Shown piece by piece: positions 1-9,800 of a stretch of 11,281 nt of DNA. Source of the stretch: Baffinella frigidus. Taxonomy: Eukaryota; Cryptophyceae; Cryptomonadales; Baffinellaceae. A program made the position numbers and the translations under genes. Below the pieces are notes generated by a model that saw only the letters and a list, made by a program, of their open reading frames with translations, searched no databases and was not told the DNA's origin. Numbering within the stretch: position 1 is the stretch's first letter; each line of letters starts with the position of its first letter. Where the stretch lies: NCBI GenBank assembly GCA_026770585.1, contig MU647034.1:220756-232036 (forward strand), read 5' to 3'.

Positions 1-91
1 CCCCCCCTCCATCGCTCCAGGATGCGCTCCAGGATGGGGAGTGTTGGAGAAGAAGGTCTGCGGAAGAGCGTCGAGGACGCGGCTGTATAGC
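1..91. other. Unrecognised sequence at window start
   Basis: No splice-flanked exon, hydrophobic signal-peptide segment or repeat could be recognised. The short frame from the ATG at 22 gives 22 codons that are charged rather than hydrophobic, so it is not a convincing NOMO signal peptide. Confidence 0.4.
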
Positions 92-209
92 TATCCACAC
101 AGCGGACTTCGAAGGGATTTTGAACAACCCCTAAGCGATACGACCTAGGACCCTACGGTAGGCAACCCGTAGGGGCATAGGGGGGTTCCTACGGATAAGG
201 TAACGGAAA
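92..209 (+). repeat. CCACACAGCGG fold-back element, left-hand copy
   Basis: This stretch is about 90% identical to the reverse complement of 4381-4499, sharing CCACACAGCGG, CCCCTAAGCGA, GACCTAGGACCCTACGGTAG and GATAAGG. The right terminal repeat is degraded (the trace at 228-243 reads AAATTCCCTTGGTAG), so this is probably a truncated MITE-like element. Related copies lie at 4331-4499, 7269-7411 and, as an internal fragment, 5395-5475. Confidence 0.7.
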
Positions 210-388
210 CTCGGGCTCTCAGCGCCCGAAATTCCCTTGGTAGCAAGAAGCATCATGGGTGTGTCTGAGAAGGCTATTTCGGCATCGAGTGTGTCTAAGA
301 ATCTTCGCAGGTGTGCCTAAGAAGCTTCGGGAATGTAGGGGGGTGTCCAAGAAGGTTCGGAAGTGTGTCTAAGAAGGATGATGTGCAG

Positions 389-433
389 GGGTGCGGCGGC
401 TTCGTGCGTCCGCCCGCGGCAAAAGCCGCTGAC
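389..433 (+). pseudogene. Partial copy 1 of NOMO exon A (5' end with acceptor)
   Basis: It reads GCGGFVRPPAAKAAD directly after CAG, then runs into minisatellite. It keeps the 5' portion of exon A but lacks the NTDMNMTPVK end found in the copy at 784-858. It is an in-frame decoy acceptor or a dead duplicate. Confidence 0.7.
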
Positions 434-575
434 AGGCTCGAGTGTGTGTCTAAGAAGCATCATGGGTGTGTCTAAGAAGGTTCGGGTGTGTGTCTAAGAA
501 GCACCAAGCGTGTCCAAGAAGGACTGTGTGTGTGTAAAAACCTTCGGGAGTGTGTCTAAGAAGCTTCATGTGCAG

Positions 576-620
576 GGGTGCGGCGGCTTCGTGCGTCCGC
601 CCGCGGCGAAAGGCGCTGAC
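576..620 (+). pseudogene. Partial copy 2 of NOMO exon A (5' end with acceptor)
   Basis: It reads GCGGFVRPPAAKGAD after CAG at 573-575, then continues as ATGATCGAGTG, which matches the sequence after copy 1. It lies 187 bases after copy 1 and 208 before the complete exon. It lacks the exon's 3' end and donor. Confidence 0.7.
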
Positions 621-783
621 ATGATCGAGTGTGTGTCTAAGAGCATCAGGGGTGTGTCTAAGAAGCTTCGGGTGTGTGTCTATGAAGTACCAAGCGTGCC
701 CAAGAAGGACTGCGCGTGTTTAAAAACTTTCGGGAGTGTGTCCAAGAAGGTTCGGAAGTGTGTCTAAGAAGGTTGATACGCAG

Positions 784-858
784 GGGTGCGGCGGCTTCGT
801 GCGTCCGCCCGCGGCAAAAGGCGCGGGGAACACCGACATGAACATGACCCCCGTCAAG
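784..858 (+). CDS. NOMO: NOMO exon A (GCGGFV… start of domain 1)
   Basis: This exon has 25 codons, from GGG after the CAG acceptor (781-783) to AAG before a GTCAAA donor (859). It opens with GCGGFV, a hallmark of the mature N-terminus of NOMO just after the signal peptide, and ends NTDMNMTPVK, which matches the first beta strand of domain 1. It is the last and only complete one of three copies. The two upstream copies stop after AAKAAD or AAKGAD. It starts and ends in phase 0, compatible with micro-exon A'. Reading past the donor meets TAA within six codons, supporting splicing at 858. An upstream exon with the signal peptide is needed but not seen. The bases are GC-rich, unlike the AT-rich sequence that follows. 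Confidence 0.75.
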
Positions 859-3800
859 GTCAAAACAGATCAAACTTAAATTTGAATCACGTTTAAATTT
901 GGATCACATTTGAATTTGAAAAAAAACGCGTTTCGCTATCTTACGGGTGGGTTTGGGGCTATGGTACCGCTCTGACGGGTCTAAGACAGCAAATTTCAAA
1001 CTCAAGATAGAAGAAAACGGTATTTTGAATTGATTGTGATCCTGTGTTAGATTCCCGTTGCTATTGCCTGATCAGATCAGTCCACTTGGCAGCCACCGGG
1101 GGCTTCACAGATACGATCAATCTACGCTATGTGTACTAGAATCTTATCCGTTTGCATTGGATTCTAACCGCGTTTCCCTCGGATATCCGGGGGAAGGAGC
1201 TCAGCCGCTGCTAAGAGGTTCGGAGTCAGAACATTTCGCCTAAGTCAACCCCCCCTGAAAGCCAGCGCCTTAAGTCAAATGCCGTCCATGGTGGCCAGGT
1301 CCATCTACACGAAAACAGGGGAAAGTTGACTTAGGTGAGCTGGTTGACTTAGCTGAAATCTTGTGGCTCGGAGTGAAGTGGTCTCCCCTTACCACTCCAG
1401 GCTGAACCAAGGCGTTTCTTGAAACCTGCTCGTGTTTTGTTCTTTTTCGTAAAGATCTCTCTCTCTCAATACATCCCGCAGCCGCTGCTAACTGCCGACG
1501 TGTCTGTGCATGAATCCGGTGTTGTCTGAGTGTGAAGCCTGCCCGGACTAGTTTCCTGGGGATACTACCCCGTGTAGGATGACCGGAGTGGCTTTACACA
1601 GACACGTCCACTTTAAGGAGATATAAGCCCACACGGGGAACTAAACCGTAGTGTCTGGCTGCGTACGAAAACTGCCCGGTTCAGTTGGAGCAGTTTTTTC
1701 ATCTGTAGGCCACGAAAGCAATGAAACACAATGCAAAATCGACGGGTTAGAGCGCTGTGCAGAGAAGTTGGCCACGGGAATTAATGGAAAATTGAGAATT
1801 TGGAGCCATTTTGTCAACTTTTGAGAAATTTAGTATCATGAATTTCTCAAAAGTGGACAAAATGGCTCCAATTTTTCCATTTTCCCATTTTTCGGTGGCA
1901 AACTTCTCTAGTACCAGTATCCTATCTCTGTCCCACTTTGACTTTGGCTCCTCATCAATTCGCCCCCCCCCCCATTTCACATGTGAATTTCCTAGGGGAA
2001 GTCCAAAATTCCCATTGGAAATGGGGGGGGGGCAAATTGATGAGGAGCCCAAATCAAGTGGGACAGAGCTAGATATCGTCAACTGTCGGCGTTGTTTTAT
2101 ATTTTTGGTATAGCCAACAGATACATCCAGCTTACATGGTTAATCGAAATTCATTCCGTGTATCCGCTTTTAAATATTTTTCGGGACGATCAGGCGATCA
2201 TCGCGAAGGGTTTTATCTGATTTTACATGTTTTGGTTTTGTATTGTTGTCTGATTTTAAATATTTTTTCCGCAACGGTCAGGTGAAGCTGCTCTCGGCGA
2301 GTTCTGATGTGTGATACACTCCACCTACCCTAACACAGGCTACCGTAACACATACTTACCCTCCACACACACTCCTTCGGCCGGCCCCCGATTTCCCCCT
2401 GCAAGGAAGTATGCCTGAAGGGTGGACACCATAACGCATACCTACCCTCCACACATACTCAATCAGTCCGGCCCCGACGGGTATGTGTTAGGGTAGGTCC
2501 ACTGTATGGCAACCAGATGCATCCAGCTTACATGGTTGATCGAAATTCATTTCGCTCATCCGCTTTTGAATATATTTATCTGATTTTATATGTTTTGTTT
2601 TTTAATTATTATCTGGTTTTGAATATATTTCCGCGACGACCAGGTGAAGCTGCTCTCGGCGAGTGTGCGGCCATTCCGGTAGGACTTGTCGCGTTTTCGA
2701 TTTCGCGACTTCGAGACTTCAAGACTTTATTTGTACCATGATATTTGAAGCGGTGTGTTTTAAAACGTTTTACGACCTTTAAAACCTTTTTGAAGTCTGA
2801 AATCTTGAAATCTCGAAGTCGAAAACGCGACAAGTCCTACCGGAATGGCTCTACATGTTTTGGTTTTTTATTATTATCTGGTTTTAAATATTTTTCCGCG
2901 ACCGTCAGGTGAAGCTTCTCTCGGCGAGTGGCGCGGTCAAGGTGCGCCCCCCACTGCACTCCGAGCCACAAGATTTCTGCTAAGTCAACCAGCTCACCTA
3001 CGTCAACTTTCCCCTGATTTCGTTTAGATGGACCCTGCCACCATGGCAGGCATTTGACTTAAGGCGCTGGTTTTCAGGGGGGGTTGACTTAGGCGAAATG
3101 TTCTGGCTCCGAGTGCACTGTCCACTAACCCGCGCAGGATTTCTTCTTCTTCTTCTTTGTACCAGGATTACGGGGCGGATTAGTACCATGAAACCCCAGG
3201 GATTAGTCAACTGCCCGCGACGTTTTTTTTATGCTTCTTAGACACTCCTGGTGCTTCTTAGACACACCCGATGCTAAGATGGTCATTTAGGGGCCCTAAC
3301 CCTAAATGACCATTTAGGGGCGTCTAGGAAGCACCAAGCGTGTCCAAGAAGGACTGTGTGTGTGTACAACCCTTCGGGAGTGTGTCCAAGAAGTGTTTCG
3401 GGAGTGTGTCCAAGAAGCGGCGGGACTCCCGCCCCTCTGGAGTAAAGAGTGCGGTTTGATCGTTTCGCCTATGATTTCTGGGGTTTGAGGGTTTTGCGCC
3501 CGCGTCGTCAACTTTTGCCATGTTTGAACGATGAAAACCACCCACAATTTCTTCTGGGGTTTGTACAGGGGGGGGGGGGCGGGAAATGGCGCCCCCTGGT
3601 GATAATTCGCAAGACCTACGTTATCCAGTTGTGTCGGAAACCTGAATCTTTGTAGCCTGCAGAGTGGTTGATAGAGCCAATGTGGTAGGACTTGGCCAAA
3701 TCGAACTTCGAAGTTGCAAGATGCGAACTTCTAGATGGACCGTAATTATTAGTAAACACCATGATTTGTACTGCAAAATTTGAATTTAAAACACTACATG

Positions 3801-6800
3801 TCCAAAAGAGTCCATCTAGAAGTTCGCATCTTCGTAACTTCGAAGTCCGCCCTGGCCAAGTCCTACCACATTGGCTCTAGAGCTACAACGATGGTTGATT
3901 CACCCGCGCTTTTCCTGGTACCAATCCCGCCCGGTTTTATTCACAGACCTCACCCCCCATACAGAGGCTGAAAACCCCTCATCCTTGAAAAATCCGGTAC
4001 ACAATTTGAAACAGACCTGTATCTGAAATTCTCGTCGCCACGCCAGGCCACGAGAATTTCAGATACAGGTCTGTTTCAAATTGCGTACCCCGATTTTTTC
4101 GGAAACTGGTAAAAGCCCGGACGTGGAAAGGGCGAGGAGGTGCGTTTCACCGGGGAGGGCACACTCGTTTAGTACCACGGAACGAAACGTCGCGCTCTGA
4201 AAGCCCCTTACCCCTGAAACAACAACCTAAACCCCTTATCCCTCAAACTACAGGCGGAAACAGAGTGTGCGCCACCTGAAATCCCCTCACCTATTTTATT
4301 TGAAATAATTGGGAATTCGTGGGATGGATGCTAGCCACGCAGCGGGCTACTCAGGGATTTTTGGCCCAAATCGGGCCACCTTTCCGTTGCCTTATCAGTA
4401 GGACCCCCCCTATGTCCCTGCGGGTTGCCTACCGTAGGGTCCTAGGTCTTGTCGCTTAGGGGTTATTCGAAATCCCTTTGAACTCCGCTGTGTGGCTAGT
4501 CTCTTTCGTTCTGAAATGCTAGTCTCTTGCGTTCTGAATCTTAGCATTTATACCACGAGTGGGAACGCATCATCCTCAAACCTTTCACGGGTCTTGATAC
4601 CCCTTACCCCTGAGGCTTGATACCTTTTACCCCTAAAACATCAGGCGGAAATAGAGTGCGCCCAACGGCTAAACCCTAAACCATAAACCATAAACCTTGA
4701 ACCCTAAACCATAAACCATAAACCATAAACCTTGAACCATAAACCATAAACCTTGAACCCTAAACCATAAACCATACACCACAAATCGTAAACCATAAAA
4801 CCTAAACCATTGACCATTAACCAAACACCATAAACCATAAACCCTCAACCCTGAATCCATTACCCCTGAGACATCAGGCGGAAACAAAGTGTCCGCCCTA
4901 CGGCTAAACCCTAAAACCTAAACCATAAAACCTCAACCATTCACCATAAACCAAACACCATAAACCATAAACCATAAACCATAAACCATAAACCATAAAC
5001 CATAAACCATAAACCAAACACCATAAACCATAACCCATAAACCCCAACCCCCTTACTTTTTACAACCCACAGGCGGAAACAGAGTGTGCGCCGAACGGCT
5101 ACTACTACATGCCGACCTACGACGCGGGCCCGCACGTGCTCAAGGTGTGAGCCCCTACACCCTAAGCCTATGGGACGGGCCCCGCCGGCAGGCTCGCGAA
5201 GGGCCTCTTTTTGCCCCTGGTAAAGGCGTCCTGTGGCCTCGAACCCACGACGGGCCCCGCCGGCAGGCTGGGGGAGGAGGGAGGGGGGGGGAGAGAGGGA
5301 GGGAGAGAGAGGGGAGAGAGATGAAAGAGAGGAGAGAGAGGGGAGTGCTCAAGGTGTGAGCCCCTACACCCTAAACCCCAACCGCATTTTCGTGGATAAC
5401 CCGTAAGTGAATCATCCGTAGGACCCTACGGTAGGCAACTCCGTAGGGACATAGGCTCGTCCTGCGGATGTGCTAACCGATTCTTGGTGGCTACTACTAC
5501 ATGCCGACCTACGACGCGGGCCCGCACGTGCTCAAGGTCTTGAACTCTAAACCTTAAACCCTAAACTCTAAGCCCATCCTGAACCCTAATCCCTAAACCC
5601 TAAACGCACCCTGAACCTTCAACTCCAAACCCCAAACCCTAAACCCCAAACCCTAAACCCTAAACCCCAAACCCCAAACCAGAAAACCCCAAAACCTCAA
5701 CCCCCACACCCCACACCCCAAAAGTCGAAACCTCACACCCGAAACCCCAAATAAAACACAAACCCGAACCCTCCAAAACCGAAACCCCAAACCCCGAACC
5801 AGGTGGAGGGCCCGCTGGGCTGGATCTTCGATACGGAGACCCGCAAGGTTCGCCCCCGCTACAACTCTCTCTGTACGTGGAACAGCCCCGCCGGCAGGCT
5901 CGTGAACGCCCGCGTGACCGGTCACGCGGACGCCGAAGCCAACTGTCCGAGGTGACTGCCTTGGCGTGTTCCATGGACAAATCCCGACCCAGGTTGAGGG
6001 CCCGCTGGGCTGGATATTCGATACGGAGACCCGCAAGGTTCGCGCCCGCTACAACTCTCTCTGTACTCTGGACCCTGAACCCTAAATCCCAAAGGGTTTT
6101 TTTGTACCCTGAACCCTCTACCCTCTACCCTCTACCCTCTACCCTCAACCCTCAACCCCTAAGATCTTTGATACGCAACCCCGCAAGGTTCGCCCCCGCT
6201 GCAACTCTCTCTGTACTCTAGACCCTGAACCCTAAATCCCAAAGGGGTTTGTTGTACCCTGAACCCTCTACCCTCTACCCTCTACCCTCAACCCTCAACC
6301 CTCAACCCCTAAGATCTTCGATACGGAAACCAGCAAGGTTCGCCCCCGCTATAGCTCGTGTTTTTCCCTAAACCTTCAACCTGAACCCTAAATCCTAAAC
6401 CCTAGACTCTAAACCTTAAACCTCAACCCTGGACCCTGAACCGTACCCTAGACCCTGAACCCTAAATCCTAAAGGGTTTTGTACCCTGGACCCTCTACCC
6501 TAAACCCTGAACCCTAAACCCTAAACCCGAAACCCGAAACCCTAAACCCTGAAACCCAAACCCTAAACCCTAACCTCCTGAACCCTGAACCCGAAACCCT
6601 AAACCCCAAACCCTAAACCCTAAACCCTAAACCAGGTGGACAGCTGCGAAGACGGGCGCGATATCGACTTTGCGGTGAGGCGCCCCTACACCCCAAACCC
6701 CAAACCCCAAACCCTAAACACGAAACCCGAAACCCCAAACCCTAAACCCCAAACCCCAAACCCCAAACCCTAAACCCTCAACCCGAAACCCTCAACCCGA

Positions 6801-9800
6801 AACCCGAAACCCGAAACCCGAAACCCCAAACCCGAAACCCGAAACCCGAAACCCGAAACCCGAAACCCGAAACCCGGAACCCGTACCCGAACCACATCCG
6901 AAGCTTCTTGGACACGTTTGGTGCTTCTTAGACACACTCCTGATGCTTCTTGGACACTCTCGATGCTTCTTGGACAGCTGCGAAGACGGGCGCGGCATCG
7001 ACTTTGCGGTTAGCAGCCCCTTTCTTGGTTCTTCTTGGACACGCCCCTCACGCTTCTCAGACACACCCCATACATCCCCGAAGCTTCTTAGACACACCCC
7101 TTCACCCCCAACGCTTCTTATACACACTTCTAATCCTTCTTGGACACGCTTGGTGCTTCTTAGACACACTCCTGATGCTTCTTGGACACTCTCGATGCTT
7201 CTTGGACAGCTGCGAAGACGGGCGTGGCATCGACTTTGCGGTGAGCAGCCCCTCTCTTGGTGCTTCTAACCACACAGCGGGCTACGAAGGGATTTCTGGG
7301 CGCTGGTAGCCCCTACACCCCAAACCCGAAACCCGGAACCGGAATCCGAACCCCTATGGATTACTCGCCGATGGGTTATTCACGCAATCCCTTTGTGGTC
7401 CGCTGTTTGGTAAAGCCTCGAGTCGCGAGACGGAAACCCGCACGGTTGGCTCACCGGGATCTCACCGGGATCTCGGCGGGTTCTGGCCGGGGTGAACCCG
7501 GTGAGAACACCCCGGCCAGAACCGAGATCCCGGTGTTCTCACCGGGTTCTCACCGGGTTCTCACCAGGCTCTCACCGGGTTCTCACCGGGTTCTCACCGG
7601 GTTCTCCTGCGAAGACGGCCGCGATATTGACTTTGCGGTGACGAGCCCCTGCCCGAAACAATTTGGAGGTTGTAGTGGCAATAGTAAAGCGTTTTCGCAG
7701 TAAATTTCGTTGCCGAAAAAGCAGTTCATCCATAGTGTTACGCGGATGACTCGCTTCGCACAGTAACAGGTTCTGAGCCTGTTACCCCTGATACAGACCC
7801 CTTAAAGCCCTAATCTTTGAACAGGTGACTCGCTGGCCGGGCGTGTCCTGACCCTCGGCGATGCGGACCGGGCGTGCCCCTCAAGTCGCGCTGATACAAA
7901 GAGTTTCAGCGTTGACATAGGTATTATAAAGGAGATATATAAGTGGTTGAAAGTAGATGGAAATGTTTTAGAGCGTTTTACAGGAGATGTAAGTGTTTTA
8001 AACCCGTGTGTCGCGTCCAGGTGACTCGCTTCGCGCTCGCGGGGCGCGTCCTGACTCTCGGTGATTCGGATGGGCCTTCGGACGCGACCCTCTCGTCACG
8101 TTCATACAAGTGTTTTAGCGTTGATATACATATGTTAAATGATATATACAAGTAGTTTAAAGGAGATACACGTGTTCTGAAGGAGATATATGTGTTTTAA
8201 AACATTTTAAAGGAAATATAAGTGTTTTAAACCCGTGAGTCGCGTCCAGGTGACTCGCTTCGCGCTGGCCGGACGCGTCCTGACGCTCGGCGATTCGGAC
8301 GCGCCTTCGGACGTGACCCTCAAGTCACGTTCATACAAGTGTTTTTAACGTCGATACAAGTATTTTAAAGGGGATTTAAGTGTTTTGAAGGAGATATAAG
8401 TGTTTTAAACCCGTGAGTCGCGTCCAGGTGACTCGCTTCGCGCTCGCGGGGCGCGTCCTGACCCTCGGCGATTCGGACGGGCCTTCGGTTTGCCCTAAAC
8501 CCTAAACCCTAAACCCTGAACCCTGAACCCTAAACCCTAAACCCTAAACCCTAAACCCTACACCCTAAACCCTAATCCCCAAATCACATACCACAAACTC
8601 CAAACTCCAAACCCTAAACCCTGAACCACAGACCACAGACCCCAAACCCTAAATACTAAACCCTAAACCCTAAACCCCAAACCCCAAACCCCAAACCCTA
8701 AACCGTACACCAGGGCGTGACGCTGAAACTCTCGGGAAAGTCGCGGGAGTTCAAGGCGAAGACAGGCGCGGGCGGGCACTACTCGTTTGACGACGCGCCC
8801 GCCGGGTAATAACTATTTTAACGGTGATATAAGTATTTTAAATGCGATATAAGTGTTTTAAAGGAGATTTAAGCGTTATAAAGCACCCGGGGAAGTCGCG
8901 GAAGTTCAAAGCCAAGACAGGCGCGGGCGGGCACTACTCGTTTGATGACGCGCTTGCCGGGTAATAACTATTATACCGTTGAAAATAGTGTTTCAAAGTT
9001 TATATAAGTATTTTAAAGGCGATGCAAGTGTTTTAAATGAGATATAAGTGTTTTGAAGCAGGCTAAGACAGGCGCGGGCGGATACTACTCGTTTGACGAA
9101 GCGCCCGCTGGGTAATACGTCTTTTAACTGTTTTAAGGTTGATAGAAGTGTTTTGAAGGAGGCACTACTCGTTTAATAACTATTATAACGTTGAAATAAC
9201 TATTATAACGTTGAAATAACTATTATAACGTTGAAATAACTATTATAACGTTTCAATGACTATTATAACGTTGAAATAACTATTTTAATGGCGATGTAAG
9301 TATTTTAAAGGCGATGCGAGTATTTTAAAGGAGATATAAGTGTTTTTTACAGCAGGCGAAGACAGGCGCGGGCGGACACTACTCGTTTGATGACGCGCCC
9401 GCTGGGTAATACCTATTATGATGGTGATATAAGTTTTGTAAATGCGATATAAGTATTTATTATAAGGTTGAAATAACTATCATGACGTTTCAATAACTAT
9501 TTTGACGTTGAAATAAGTGTTTTTAACGTTGATATAAGTATTTTAAAGGAGATAGAAGTGTTTAAAAGAAGGCGAAGACAGGTGCGGGCGGACACTACTC
9601 GTTTGATGACGCGCCCGCCTGGTAATAACTATTATAATTTTCAATAACTATTGTAAATTTGAAATAACCATTTTAACAATGAAATAACTATTTTAATGTT
9701 TTTAGAAGTGTGTTGACGTTGATAGAAGTGTTTTAAAGGAGATATATAAGTGTTTTAAAGCAGGCTAAGACAGTCTCGGGCAGACATTACTCGTCTGATG

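Larger units (their letters stand above)
262..780 (+). repeat. 20-22 bp minisatellite (GTGTGTCTAAGAAGCTTCGG) with exon A copies
   Basis: Degenerate tandem units of GTGTGTCTAAGAAG plus a variable CTTCGG/CATCATGG/CACCAAGC tail. A higher-order unit of about 187-208 bp contains the minisatellite block plus the acceptor and 5' part of exon A, giving copies at 389, 576 and 784. Open frames here read as monotonous VSKK-type repeats and are not taken as protein. The same minisatellite recurs at 3309-3420 and, inverted, at 3231-3270 and 6897-7268. Confidence 0.8.
6896..7268 (-). repeat. Inverted copy of the exon A minisatellite, carrying exon D copies
   Basis: Units of GCTTCTTGGACAC and GCTTCTTAGACACACTCC are the reverse complement of the GTGTGTCTAAGAAGC repeat at 262-780. 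A 231-base direct duplication (about 6913-7035 and 7144-7265) includes exon D copies 2 and 3 and is nearly identical. Confidence 0.85.

Noticed and set aside
510-767. 85-codon frame with VSKK repeats as a repeat protein
   Set aside because: It is the minisatellite read through, and only the GCGGFVRPPAAK part (exon A copy 2) is gene-derived. Similar frames appear on the other strand and in the inverted copy near 7000.
262-780. CRISPR-like array
   Set aside because: Units are contiguous and degenerate, with no unique spacers of constant length.
1482-1499. CCGCTGCTAACTGCCGAC (PLLTAD) as the missing exon between A and B
   Set aside because: It is flanked by AG and GT and partly repeated at 1204, but it leaves the NOMO turn incomplete. 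VRFTGEGTL at 4140 fits better.
1653-1682. VWLRTKTARF as the missing exon between A and B
   Set aside because: It resembles the expected strand, but there is no GT at its end and the phase after the nearest AG is wrong.
1747-2113. Overlapping frames of about 100 codons on both strands
   Set aside because: They mirror each other because of the two long hairpins, and they show no protein motif or exon-like composition.
4671-5046. A true chromosome end
   Set aside because: The telomere-type units are degenerate and interrupted, lie between exons in many places, and coding sequence continues on both sides.
4669-5135. Minus-strand frames rich in YGLWFMV, and similar RVSGFGF frames elsewhere
   Set aside because: They are direct translations of seven-base telomere-like units, so the periodic residues carry no coding evidence.
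5848-5872. Longer exon C through VRPRYNSLC to the GTACGT donor
   Set aside because: It gives a good protein length but ends in phase 1, incompatible with exon D, whose V-D-S-C start joins in phase 0 to the shorter exon C.
5653-6221. Frames over the exon C region on either strand as independent genes
   Set aside because: They are shadows of exon C copies and repeats in other frames, and the motif-bearing frame is the spliced plus-strand one.
7746-7758. ATGACTCGCTTCGC as a further exon E copy
   Set aside because: Only about 13 bases match and there is no acceptor, so it is too short to separate from chance.
7920-9560. AAGGAGATATA motifs resembling bacterial ribosome binding sites
   Set aside because: They are units of the 20 bp AT-rich minisatellite and do not precede start codons of real frames. 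The window is eukaryotic.
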